Below, piece after piece: positions 41,184 through 49,352 of a DNA stretch of 64,000 nucleotides; positions within the stretch are counted from its first letter, which is position 1, and every line of letters begins with the position of its first letter. The translations under genes and the position numbers were made by a program. The notes beneath the pieces are model-generated. The model saw nothing but the letters and a program-made list of their open reading frames with translations. It was not told the DNA's origin and did no database searches. The stretch covers positions 4,850-68,849 of the forward strand of contig NZ_CALRUC010000008.1 of NCBI RefSeq assembly GCF_943371255.1. Direction: 5' to 3'. Origin of the DNA: Ferrovibrio terrae_B. Lineage in GTDB: Bacteria > Pseudomonadota > Alphaproteobacteria > Ferrovibrionales > Ferrovibrionaceae.

Positions 41184-42449
41184 GTGACGACTGGACTGAT
41201 ACTGGCAGGCATCATTGTTGCCCTGATTCTGCTGCGCCAAAACATTATCCTTACGCTCGCTGTCGCCGTTGCGTTCATTCACACCTATATGGCGAAGAGC
41301 AAACCGGAATTCCTGATTCAGGACATCTGGTTCACGGTCGACCGTGAAGTCCTTCTCTCCATTCCGATGTTCATCGTCGCTGGCATGGTCATGGCGCGCG
41401 GCTCAATCGCAGCACGTCTGACCCGCATCATGGCGGCGCTCACGACGAATATCCCTGGTGGTTTGGGCATTGCGACCGTGCTGTCGCTTGCCGGCTTCTC
41501 GGCGATCTCCGGATCTTCGGTGGTAACCATGATGGCGATCGGCAGCATCATGTATCCGGCATTGCTGAAAGCCGGTTATTCGAAGAGTTTCTCCCTGGGG
41601 CTTCTCTGCTCTGGCGGTACGCTGGGCATCATCATCCCGCCCAGCATCCTGATGATCGTCTACGGGATCATGACCGAGGTCTCGATCACGGATCTCTTCC
41701 TTGCTGGATGGGGACCCGGCCTGCTTCTGACCGGCGGATTGAGCCTTTACTCATATTTCGTCAACAGAAAGATGGAGACGAAAGCTATCGACATGATTGA
41801 GTTGGCCACCGCCCTGCGTCAGGGCGCAGCCGCAATACTCATGCCGGTCATTCTACTGGGAGGCATCTACAGCGGCTACTTCACAGTCACGGAGTCCGCG
41901 GCGCTGGCCGTCGCTTACGCGCTGCTCATCGAGTTTTTCGTGCATCGTGAGTTGAAGGCGAAGGATTTCGGAAACATCCTGCTGGAGACGATCAAGCTCC
42001 TTGGCAGCCTGCTGCCTCTGGTCGCGATTGCAGGCAGTCTGAATACAATTCTCGACTATGCCGGAGTGCCTGCCGCGCTTGTAACCTTCATGCAAGGCTA
42101 TGTTGTCGATAAATGGAGCATGCTGCTCGTCGTCAACGTCTTGCTCCTGTTGGCTGGCGCCCTCATGGACGAAGTTTCGGCCATTGTGGTTCTGGCTCCG
42201 CTGCTCCACCCGCTGGGCGTGGCCTACGGCTTCAACCCCATTCACTTCGGGACCATCACCATCGTGAACCTGCAGATCGGGTATGTGGCCCCGCCGGTGG
42301 CGATCAACCTGATCGTGGCAATGGTGGTGTTCAAGGAGCAGTTCGGTTTCATATGCCGGTCTGTCATTCCGTTCATCGGCATTATGCTGTTCGTTCTGCT
42401 CATAACCGCGATGTTCCCGGAAATATCTCTGGCATTCCTGGGTAAGTAA
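41184..42449 (+). CDS. TRAP transporter large permease (DctM type)
   Basis: A 421-aa DctM subunit with about 12 hydrophobic segments and family blocks (GFSAISGSSVVTMMAIG, GIIIPPSILMIVYGIMTE, LQIGYVAPPVAINL). It begins with GTG 39 bp after DctQ. It is unfused, unlike the DctQM protein at 5006, so the two TRAP systems in this window have separate origins. Confidence 0.93.
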   Translation: MTTGLILAGIIVALILLRQNIILTLAVAVAFIHTYMAKSKPEFLIQDIWFTVDREVLLSIPMFIVAGMVMARGSIAARLTRIMAALTTNIPGGLGIATVLSLAGFSAISGSSVVTMMAIGSIMYPALLKAGYSKSFSLGLLCSGGTLGIIIPPSILMIVYGIMTEVSITDLFLAGWGPGLLLTGGLSLYSYFVNRKMETKAIDMIELATALRQGAAAILMPVILLGGIYSGYFTVTESAALAVAYALLIEFFVHRELKAKDFGNILLETIKLLGSLLPLVAIAGSLNTILDYAGVPAALVTFMQGYVVDKWSMLLVVNVLLLLAGALMDEVSAIVVLAPLLHPLGVAYGFNPIHFGTITIVNLQIGYVAPPVAINLIVAMVVFKEQFGFICRSVIPFIGIMLFVLLITAMFPEISLAFLGK

Positions 42450-42510
42450 GCGCCGGAAGCGGGCTCTGCATCGGGGTAACGCCTGCTCACGCGCGTTAAA
42501 CTCGAAAACT

Positions 42511-43188
42511 TCAGCTCTTCTGGTGTTGATGCCGAAACATGTGGCGGCGGGCCTCGTCGTCGAAAGCCGGCTTGAACTGGAATCTTTCCTTCAGAGCCAG
42601 GGCGCGGATGGCGGCGTCGCGCGCGCCGATCTGGTCCACAAGCCGCTGTACATGCGGGAACCTAGACGACGCGCCATCGCCCATGACAAAGTCCATCATA
42701 CGCGCCCACCCCCAGGCCGCCATGTCGACAAATGAATAACGGCCGCCGACCAGGAACTCGTTCGAGGTCAGGTGGTCATCCAAGACTTTGAAATGACGCT
42801 CCGCCTCGAACTGGTACCGGTTGGACGAATAGGGCGAGGCATCATTCGCGAAGTGGCGGAAATGTACAGCCTGGCCACTGTATGGGCCAATTCCGGTGGC
42901 GACGAACATCAGCCAGGACAGCATATCGCCGCGATACCGGCTCTCCGGCATGAACATGTCATGCTTTTCGGCGAGATAAAGAAGGATCGCATTACTGTCA
43001 AATACGATGGTTCCGCCGTCGTCGATAACCGGAACCTTGGCGTTCGGATTGAGTTTCAGAAATTCGGAGCCGAACTGCTGGCCCCTCTTGGTGTCGACGG
43101 CAACCGCTTCGTAAAGCAGACCCGCTTCTTCCAGAAACAGGGCCACTTTCGTGGGATTGGGCGAGCCGTTGAAATAGAACTTCAACAT
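42511..43188 (-). CDS. Glutathione S-transferase family protein
   Basis: A 225-aa GST. The thioredoxin-like N-domain (MLKFYFNGSPNPTKVALFLEEAG, then NPNAKVPVIDDGG) includes the cis-Pro VP and the D-S glutathione-contact pair (FDSNAI). A helical C-domain follows (90-215). It resembles YfcG/Ure2p-like GSTs. It lies downstream of the TRAP receptor gene, but a strong terminator separates them. A role in detoxifying or reducing a pathway intermediate is possible. Confidence 0.9.
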   Translation of the reverse strand: MLKFYFNGSPNPTKVALFLEEAGLLYEAVAVDTKRGQQFGSEFLKLNPNAKVPVIDDGGTIVFDSNAILLYLAEKHDMFMPESRYRGDMLSWLMFVATGIGPYSGQAVHFRHFANDASPYSSNRYQFEAERHFKVLDDHLTSNEFLVGGRYSFVDMAAWGWARMMDFVMGDGASSRFPHVQRLVDQIGARDAAIRALALKERFQFKPAFDDEARRHMFRHQHQKS

Positions 43189-43246
43189 GGGTTTCTCCTG
43201 TCAGCTTCTGCTGCGGTTTGCCGGAACGTTAACGTTGTCAGACTAC

Positions 43247-43278
43247 AAAAAAGAGCCCCCGCAGTACTGCGGGGGCTC
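43247..43278 (-). terminator. Rho-independent terminator of the TRAP receptor gene
   Basis: A perfect 26-bp palindrome (43253-43278, 13-bp arms) followed on the minus strand by six T's. It lies 26 bp after the receptor stop and limits read-through into the GST gene. Confidence 0.88.
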
Positions 43279-43303
43279 GTGAAAGTCCGGGGCGTGAAGA
43301 GGT

Positions 43304-44317
43304 TCAGCTCTTCTGCTTCTTGAATTCCTCTTTGCCCTTCTCGATGGCCCTGTACAGTTCCATCGCACCCGGGCCGAGCTTGTCGACGAAGGCATCGACA
43401 TGGGGTTTGACCAGCCCCTGCCACTGTGCCTTCTGGGCGTCATTCAACTCATAGACCTTGCCGTTCTTCGACAGGAAGTCCTTCATCTTGGTCTTCTCGT
43501 CGGCGAACCAGCGATCGCGGACCGAGTTCGAATCAGGCAGGCCGGCCACGATCTTCTGGCGGGTGGCGCTGTCGATCTTGTCCCATGCGGCCTTGTTGGC
43601 GAAGTAGAGCCAGGGATGATGCAGATGCTGGGTGACAACGAAATGCGGTGCGGACTGCGCGCCCGGCGTCGTCATGTAGAATGCAAACGGCAGATCACCT
43701 GCAACGACCAAGTTCTGCTCCAGGCCGGGCCAGAGTTCGCTGATCGGCAGAGTAACACCATTGGTATGCAGAGCCGACCAGAACATCTTTGACGCTGCGG
43801 CGGGCGATACACGGGCTTTCTGGCCCTTCAGGGAGGCCGGATCGCTGCAGTTCATCTTGCAGAAAACGCCATTGTAGCCCGCCTCATGCACGGCCAGCAG
43901 GACGAGACCCTTTTCCTCGAACTGCTTGGCCAGAACCGGAAAAGCATACTTGTCGGTGACGAAGCGACGCTGGGCATCCGAGTCCCAGATATTGGGAACG
44001 CTCATGACAGTCGCGTTCGGAACGGCGACGCTGGAGCCGAAGGCCGACGTGCCGCCCATTTCCAGACGGCCGCGAATAACTTGGCTGACCATCTCCTGCT
44101 CATTGCCCACGAACTGGCGTTCGATGACGACTTTACCGCCGGCTGCCTTGGTTATGGCTCCGGCGAACTCATCGTCGAGCGTGGCACCGAAGGCGGGGTG
44201 CTGCATCAAGGTCGCAAGTTTCCAGCTTTCCTGGGCGGTTGCCGTTTGAATTGCGAATACGGAGATTGCGACGCCTACCGCGAGTGCAGTCACACTCCGG
44301 CTGATCGAGAAATCCAT
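43304..44317 (-). CDS. TRAP transporter substrate-binding protein (DctP family)
   Basis: A 337-aa DctP-type receptor with a Sec signal peptide (about 1-28, QTATAQE). Family features are the GGKVVIERQFVGNEQEM segment and late RQKIVAGLPDSNSVRD helices. It is encoded opposite to the DctQ/DctM genes and has its own TetR operator upstream, so receptor and permease are co-regulated from separate promoters. The terminator at 43247 follows. Confidence 0.92.
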   Translation of the reverse strand: MDFSISRSVTALAVGVAISVFAIQTATAQESWKLATLMQHPAFGATLDDEFAGAITKAAGGKVVIERQFVGNEQEMVSQVIRGRLEMGGTSAFGSSVAVPNATVMSVPNIWDSDAQRRFVTDKYAFPVLAKQFEEKGLVLLAVHEAGYNGVFCKMNCSDPASLKGQKARVSPAAASKMFWSALHTNGVTLPISELWPGLEQNLVVAGDLPFAFYMTTPGAQSAPHFVVTQHLHHPWLYFANKAAWDKIDSATRQKIVAGLPDSNSVRDRWFADEKTKMKDFLSKNGKVYELNDAQKAQWQGLVKPHVDAFVDKLGPGAMELYRAIEKGKEEFKKQKS

Positions 44318-44393
44318 GATTTCCTCCCTGGATGTGTTTTTTTACATCTGATCATGCCAGGCGGAATATCCGCATAGGCAGGTCAGATAAGAA

Positions 44394-44407
44394 CGAACAT
44401 TTGTTAG
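44394..44407. promoter_or_regulatory. TetR operator 2 (TRAP receptor promoter)
   Basis: CGAACA-TT-TGTTAG, fitting CNAACR-NN-YRTTNG. It lies 77 bp upstream of the minus-strand TRAP receptor start. Confidence 0.72.
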
Positions 44408-44472
44408 TATCCATAAATCCGTGGCCTATGCAATTGCCTTTTTAGCGGGGAATGCCTGAGGACGCTGCGTCA

Positions 44473-45147
44473 TCAGGGATGTTTCGGGTGAATCCAAGGT
44501 TTCTCAGGCCCGTACACCATGACTTCGCGCACCGGCAGGAAGATCTGCGGCAGGCCTTCCGCCGGGCTGGTGTATTCCCGGTAGGCAGCGGTCCTGACCA
44601 AGGCCTCGTTGAACCAGGCTTCGATGAGAAGGTCGCAGCTGAATGTGCTCTTACTGAAGCCCAGCGCGCTCGCCGTGTTCACATCGAGGTGGTTTGCCAC
44701 GATACGGCTGGCGGTACGCAGTCTGTCCTGTGTGAATGCGGACGAAGCCATCAGCAGCAGCGCCTTGAACTGGGTCGCCGGGCCATCAACGACGACCTCC
44801 TCCCAACCGAGCAGGGATACAGTTTCGGCGATATCGAACAGGTAACGCTCGTCATCCTGAACGTTTGCGTAGTCAGGGTGGTTGAAGAATCCCTTACTGT
44901 AATCGCCTCGCGGAACCTGGGTCGTCATGGTCACGCCATCGAACAAGGGCTCTGAGTCATCCGGAAGACGCTCGACATGGTTCTGAACATATCGACTGGC
45001 AAACTGGCGAAAACCTTCTTGCGAGGACGCAAGCGGGCCATGGGTAGTTTCGTAGTGTGTGCTAAAGGCTTCGCGCGACAGCGCCGGATTGCGCCGCAAC
45101 AGCGAGTGTCGACGATATGTCTTCTGCCCGTGTTCTGAGATCGGCAT
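44473..45147 (-). CDS. EthD-like (dimeric alpha-beta barrel) protein
   Basis: A 224-aa protein with two stretches of the EthD/ferredoxin-like barrel pattern: LLRRNPALSREAFSTHYETTHGPLA near the N-terminus and a second copy later (LLIEAWFNEA...EYTSP). EthD-type proteins accompany ring and side-chain degrading enzymes, but their reaction is unclear. It shares a divergent, TetR-site-bearing promoter with the next gene. Confidence 0.75.
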   Translation of the reverse strand: MPISEHGQKTYRRHSLLRRNPALSREAFSTHYETTHGPLASSQEGFRQFASRYVQNHVERLPDDSEPLFDGVTMTTQVPRGDYSKGFFNHPDYANVQDDERYLFDIAETVSLLGWEEVVVDGPATQFKALLLMASSAFTQDRLRTASRIVANHLDVNTASALGFSKSTFSCDLLIEAWFNEALVRTAAYREYTSPAEGLPQIFLPVREVMVYGPEKPWIHPKHP

Positions 45148-45216
45148 GGGTTCTGTCTCCTGGCCTGCATGAGTGGGTAGCGGACGGCCCTGAAACGCTC
45201 GCCCTAGACTTAAATA

Positions 45217-45230
45217 CTAACAACCGTTAG
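45217..45230. promoter_or_regulatory. TetR operator 3 (divergent EthD promoters)
   Basis: CTAACA-AC-CGTTAG, flanked by ATA and TTTG. It lies in the 139-bp gap between the divergent genes at 45147 and 45287 and can control both. Confidence 0.75.
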
Positions 45231-45286
45231 TTTGTTAACGTTCCAAGTCGATACGGGTCAAGTTTTTTTAAGCGCGGAGGCAGACG

Positions 45287-45973
45287 GTGCCGCAGATAGC
45301 GTTGTTTCGGCTGGATGGCTCGACCGATTCGAGAGCGGCGGCCAGGTCAGGTTTGCGTGCGGAATTGGTCGAAGACATTTTCCGGCGGGCCTCCGGACCA
45401 TCTGAAGCAATTATCATGACCGGCATCGACGAGCCGCGAGAAATGAACCTGTATCGTGAGGGCAATGACTTCGCGCCGCCATTCGATCTCGCAATCAAGG
45501 CCGAGTATGCTGACGATAAAGCCTTCCTCACGAATCTTGGTGCATTCGGGCGCCAGAGCCGGTTCGCCTCTTTCAGCGGCTTCAGAACCGAGGCAACGCT
45601 GAAGAAGGGCTCGGCGCAGCTATGGCAGCCCGGAGAAGTTCCAGGCATCCACATGCTGCACCCTTTGCATTTTTACGAAGATCTCCCCCGCTCCGCATTA
45701 CTGCGCAGCTGGCGGGACATCCATGGCGATTTGGCGCTGCATGCACATGCGGGCGCGAATTATTACACCCAACAGCTTACTTTAACGGGGTTGATCTCGC
45801 CGGAAGTGGATTTCGGCGGCTTCTCTGAGTTCCATTTTCCGAGCGTGACTGCGTTGGTCGAGCGCTATTTCGCATCCGACGAAGCACGAAAAGCCGTGCG
45901 CCACGATATCCGCCATTTCATCAAGGGCGTTCCGCCGCGCATGTTCTCCATGGCATATCAGTATGTCGCTTGA
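45287..45973 (+). CDS. EthD-like protein, second of the pair
   Basis: A 228-aa protein starting with GTG, supported by GGAGG at 6 nt. The C-terminal half has the EthD-like pattern (LLRSWRDIHGDLALHAH, then DFGGFSEFHFPSVTALV). The N-terminal half is a weaker copy. It is divergent from a similar-sized EthD-like gene, so the two probably arose by duplication or form a heteromer. Function is unknown. Confidence 0.7.
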   Translation: MPQIALFRLDGSTDSRAAARSGLRAELVEDIFRRASGPSEAIIMTGIDEPREMNLYREGNDFAPPFDLAIKAEYADDKAFLTNLGAFGRQSRFASFSGFRTEATLKKGSAQLWQPGEVPGIHMLHPLHFYEDLPRSALLRSWRDIHGDLALHAHAGANYYTQQLTLTGLISPEVDFGGFSEFHFPSVTALVERYFASDEARKAVRHDIRHFIKGVPPRMFSMAYQYVA

Positions 45974-46040
45974 CGGCATATATCGGCGGAAATAGCCAGT
46001 TCCGCGCAGGTCGTGGACAAACAAACGGTAGTTCGTGCGC

Positions 46041-46664
46041 TTACTTCTTGGCTGCCTTCTTTGCGGGAACGACTTCGGACTTGTGCAGCATGTTGAGCAC
46101 AAGGCCGACATAGCGATCCTGCAGTTCGGGAATGGTCAGTTCGCCTTTCGGATCGTACCAGGTCGGAATCGAGTTCAGCATGCCAAGGATTGCAAAGGTG
46201 GTGATCTTTGCATCCGTGACGTCGAAAATCCGCTCTTCAATTCCGGCCAGAACGATGCTGCGCAGAATCAGCTCGTATCGTTTCCGCAGGTCGATCATGA
46301 CCTTCAGGTTGTCTGGTTCAAGGCTGCGCAGCTCCATATTGCCGATGAAGACTTCGGCTTTACGTGACGTATGGAATTCAATGTGATGTTTGACGAAGGC
46401 GGTAAGCCGGGACAGTGTCCCACGCTGCGGCAGTACTTTTTGCTCCGCGCTCACGACCAGATCTTCCTGGATGCTCTTCAGCAGCATGAAGAGCAAGTCC
46501 TGCTTGCTCTTGATGTGGTTGTAAAGCGAACCGGCCTGGAGACCGACATGTTCGGCGAGCAGACGCAGGCTGATGCCGTGATAGCCGTGCTGTGAAATCA
46601 GCTCAATCGCGGCCCGTCGCAACGCGCGCTGAGTGGTCTGCCCGTTAGATCCTGCAATTCGCAT
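46041..46664 (-). CDS. TetR-family transcriptional regulator
   Basis: A 207-aa TetR protein. The helix-turn-helix is at about 12-58 (ALRRAAIELISQHGYHGISL, LAEHVGLQAGSLYNHIKSKQDLL). The C-terminal helical domain resembles those of acyl-CoA-responsive TetR repressors (TetR_C_33 or KstR2/FadR-like in layout). The start is the ATG encoding MRIAGSNG. It is divergent from the thiolase-like gene. Six near-identical palindromes occur only in module D promoters, so it is the likely regulator of the whole cluster, with a CoA thioester as probable inducer. Confidence 0.92.
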   Translation of the reverse strand: MRIAGSNGQTTQRALRRAAIELISQHGYHGISLRLLAEHVGLQAGSLYNHIKSKQDLLFMLLKSIQEDLVVSAEQKVLPQRGTLSRLTAFVKHHIEFHTSRKAEVFIGNMELRSLEPDNLKVMIDLRKRYELILRSIVLAGIEERIFDVTDAKITTFAILGMLNSIPTWYDPKGELTIPELQDRYVGLVLNMLHKSEVVPAKKAAKK

Positions 46665-46811
46665 GAGATTGTGTGTTCCTCGGTTCGAAAAAGTGTATAG
46701 GCAGAACCCCGCCGCCCGATCAATCAAGATCAGCCGTGCACGACCTTAAGTCGTTGCAGATTGGTGCCGGCCGCGAATCAACGCATTGACATTATGCGCA
46801 TTCTATCGATA

Positions 46812-46825
46812 CAAACAAACATTAG
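46812..46825. promoter_or_regulatory. TetR operator 4 (thiolase-like promoter)
   Basis: CAAACA-AA-CATTAG followed by TATG; two positions depart from the strongest form. It lies 66 bp upstream of the thiolase-like ATG and 148 bp upstream of the divergent TetR gene. Confidence 0.65.
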
Positions 46826-46890
46826 TATGTATCTATATGCTCGTGGTCGACGGGCACGGCGCGGACTGTCGTGAGAGGAACGGTATCGGA

Positions 46891-48054
46891 ATGAGCAAAG
46901 CAGCCAAAGCGTACATCGTCGGGGCCTACGAACATCCGACACGCAAGGCCGACACCAAGTCGCTGGCAGAACTGCATGCGGATGTGGCGATTGGGGCGCT
47001 CCGGGATGCCGGCCTGACCCTGGATGACGTCGACGGCTTCTTCTGCGACACCGAGGCGCCCGGTCTCGGCCCGCTCTCGATGGCTGAATACATCGGATTG
47101 AATCGTCTGCGTTATATGGACAATTCCGATCCCGGCGGTTCGGCCTATCTTCTGCATGTCGGCCACGCGATGGAGGCCATCGCCAACGGCAAGTGCAGCG
47201 TGGCCCTGATCACGCTGGCAGGTCGCCCCCGTGCCGCGGGTTTGCGCGCCGACCCGGCACCGGACTGGAACCTGCCTGAACTGCCATTCGAATTTCCCTA
47301 CGGCTCCATTGTGCTGAACCAGTATGCCATGTGCGCCATGCGGCATATGCACGATTACGGCACCACCAGCGAACAGCTGGCCTGGATCAAGGTGGCGGCA
47401 TCACATCACGCCCAGCACAACCCGGATGCGATGCTGAAGGATGTGGTCACGGTCGACGACGTCCTCAAATCGCCGATGATCGCCGATCCCCTGCATCGCC
47501 TGGATTGCTGCGTGGTCAGCGATGGCGGCGGCGCCCTGGTTGTCGTCAGCCCGGAAGTTGCCAGGACGCTGAAGCGGCCTATGATTGCGGTGCGTGGTGC
47601 CGGTGAAGCCATCAAGCATCACCAGGGCGGCCAGGTCGATCTGACCTATACCTCGACTGTCCAGTCCGGCAAGCAGGCCTTCGAGGCCGCCGGCGTGACG
47701 CCGAAGGACATCAAATACGCGTCGATCTACGACAGCTTTACCATCACCGTGCTGATGCAGCTCGAGGATCTCGGCTTCTGCGAGAAAGGCAAGGGCGGCG
47801 CTTTCGTTGCCGACGGCAACCTGATTTCCGGTGTCGGCCAGCTGCCGGTGAATACCGATGGCGGCGGCCTGTGCAACAACCATCCCGCCAATCGCGGCGG
47901 CATGACGAAGGTGATCGAGGCCGTCCGTCAGCTGCGCGGTGAAGCCCACCCGGCGGTTCAGGTCAAGAATTGCGACCTGGCGCTGGCGCAGGGGATGGGT
48001 GGATGGCTGGGCAGCCGGCACGCGAGCGGAACCCTGATTCTGGAGAGGATTTAA
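46891..48054 (+). CDS. Thiolase-like protein without nucleophilic Cys (Ltp2-type aldolase candidate)
   Basis: A 387-aa thiolase-fold protein. At the place of the thiolase nucleophile the sequence is NSDPGGSAYLLHV (78-90), with no Cys. The C-terminal GHP-type His is kept (NNHPANRGG, His331), but the second active Cys is absent (QGMGGWLG). Tyr280 in YDSFTITVLMQLEDLGFC matches the Tyr region of Ltp2. With a DUF35 gene 2 bp downstream it resembles the Ltp2/DUF35 retro-aldolases that remove a propionyl or acetyl unit from branched beta-hydroxyacyl-CoA. The start is the ATG after GAGGAACGG. Confidence 0.85.
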   Translation: MSKAAKAYIVGAYEHPTRKADTKSLAELHADVAIGALRDAGLTLDDVDGFFCDTEAPGLGPLSMAEYIGLNRLRYMDNSDPGGSAYLLHVGHAMEAIANGKCSVALITLAGRPRAAGLRADPAPDWNLPELPFEFPYGSIVLNQYAMCAMRHMHDYGTTSEQLAWIKVAASHHAQHNPDAMLKDVVTVDDVLKSPMIADPLHRLDCCVVSDGGGALVVVSPEVARTLKRPMIAVRGAGEAIKHHQGGQVDLTYTSTVQSGKQAFEAAGVTPKDIKYASIYDSFTITVLMQLEDLGFCEKGKGGAFVADGNLISGVGQLPVNTDGGGLCNNHPANRGGMTKVIEAVRQLRGEAHPAVQVKNCDLALAQGMGGWLGSRHASGTLILERI

Positions 48055-48055
48055 C

Positions 48056-48442
48056 ATGACTGAGCGCGTTCTGCCTGCGCCGGCCATCACACCGGAAGCC
48101 AAGGCTTTCTGGGATGGGACCGAGCGCGGTGAATTCCTGGTGAAGAGCTGCGAAAGCTGCGGCAAGTCACATTTCTATCCGCGATCGCACTGCCCACATT
48201 GCATGAGCGACAAGACCACCTGGAAGAAGGTTTCGGGCAAGGGGAAAATCTATTCCTACAGCGTGATGCGCCGCGCGCCGGAACCGTTCGCCATCGCCTA
48301 TGTCACGCTGGAAGAAGGGTTGACGGTACTGACCAACCTTGTCGATTGCGATCTCGACCAGATAAAGATCGGCCAGAATGTTCAGGTCGCCTTCGCCAAG
48401 TCGAAGGATGGCCCGCAGGTTCCGGTGTTCAAGCCAATTTGA
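48056..48442 (+). CDS. DUF35 / OB-fold zinc protein, partner of the thiolase-like enzyme
   Basis: A 128-aa protein with an N-terminal helix, a rubredoxin-like zinc ribbon (CESCGKSHFYPRSHCPHC, about 33-50) and an OB-fold (GKIYSYSVMRRAPEPFAIAYV). DUF35 proteins bind thiolase-fold enzymes and hold the CoA part of the substrate. It starts 2 bp after the upstream stop, so equal expression and a complex are expected. Confidence 0.92.
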   Translation: MTERVLPAPAITPEAKAFWDGTERGEFLVKSCESCGKSHFYPRSHCPHCMSDKTTWKKVSGKGKIYSYSVMRRAPEPFAIAYVTLEEGLTVLTNLVDCDLDQIKIGQNVQVAFAKSKDGPQVPVFKPI

Positions 48443-48452
48443 GGTGACTGAA

Positions 48453-48486
48453 GCGGGCGGCCTGACATGGGTGTCCGCCTGCTTTT
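48453..48486 (+). terminator. Hairpin between convergent DUF35 and MaoC genes
   Basis: An 8-bp GC-rich stem with one G-U pair and a 14-nt loop, followed by TTTT. It sits between the DUF35 stop and the convergent MaoC stop. The loop is large, so strength is uncertain. Confidence 0.5.
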
Positions 48487-49333
48487 ACCTGAGTATCAGG
48501 CTGCCGCGATCCAGAACCACGGCATCTCGGCCCTCCGCGAGGCAGCGGAAGGCAATCCGGTCTGCTTCCACCCATATTTCGGTACGCAGGCTCTCGCCCG
48601 GGAAGAACGGGGCCGAGAACCGCATCTCGATATGTGCGATCCTGCTCGCATCACCCTCGCAGGCCATGCAGGTCAGGGCGTAGGTCGCCATCCCAAAAAT
48701 GCAGAGGCCATGCAGGATAGGGCGGTCGAAACCAGCCGATTCAGCGAAGCCCCGGTCGATATGCAGGGGGTTCATGTCTCCGCTCAGACGATAGAGTGCC
48801 GCCTGATTCGATGTCGTCTGGCTGACAAGAAATCTGTCGGCGACACGATCGGGCACAGGATGCATTGGCGGGACGGGGCCGGGCTGCCCACCGAAGCCGC
48901 CATTGCCACGGGCGAAGACGCTCGACAGGTTGGTGGCGATATGCGTGCCGCTGGCGGCGTCGAACAACCGGGTTTCGGCCAGGATGATAGCGCCCTTTCC
49001 AGCGCCTTTGTCGAAGATGTCCCTGATCCTGAATTGAGAACGAATGCGGCCGCAGGTCGGCAGGGGTTGATGCAGTGTGATCCGCTGCTCGCCATGCACC
49101 ACCTTTGTCAGATCCAGTTCGATCTTCTCCAGCCAGGTGTCCTCCCAGGCTACGACTGTGGTCTGGCTCGGGATGGCCTGAAGACCTTTCTCATAAAGGT
49201 AGCGGGTGGCGTATGGGTCATCCTGCATCAAGCCGACTCCGACACCCAGCGCATAGAGCATGGTGTCGGAATCGCTGTAGGAGAATTCCCGCTCCGGGAA
49301 CCGACGCGAGAGGGCAGTGTCATAGCTGAACAT
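48485..49333 (-). CDS. MaoC-type (R)-specific enoyl-CoA hydratase
   Basis: A 282-aa double hot-dog enoyl-CoA hydratase 2. The catalytic motif is in the C-terminal half: RLSGDMNPLHIDRGFAESAGF, then RPILHG, with Asp and His in the usual places. The N-terminal hot-dog (about 1-140) is the non-catalytic half. The start follows the acyl-CoA dehydrogenase stop by 19 bp. Hydration by this enzyme would give the beta-hydroxyacyl-CoA used by the thiolase-like aldolase or the SDR. Confidence 0.92.
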   Translation of the reverse strand: MFSYDTALSRRFPEREFSYSDSDTMLYALGVGVGLMQDDPYATRYLYEKGLQAIPSQTTVVAWEDTWLEKIELDLTKVVHGEQRITLHQPLPTCGRIRSQFRIRDIFDKGAGKGAIILAETRLFDAASGTHIATNLSSVFARGNGGFGGQPGPVPPMHPVPDRVADRFLVSQTTSNQAALYRLSGDMNPLHIDRGFAESAGFDRPILHGLCIFGMATYALTCMACEGDASRIAHIEMRFSAPFFPGESLRTEIWVEADRIAFRCLAEGRDAVVLDRGSLILR

Positions 49334-49352
49334 TGAAATGTCTCGGTTCGGC

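Noticed and set aside
43225..43236. AACGTTAACGTT palindrome upstream of the GST gene, considered as a seventh TetR operator
   Set aside because: The half-sites do not have the four-base spacing between AAC and GTT that all six accepted sites share.
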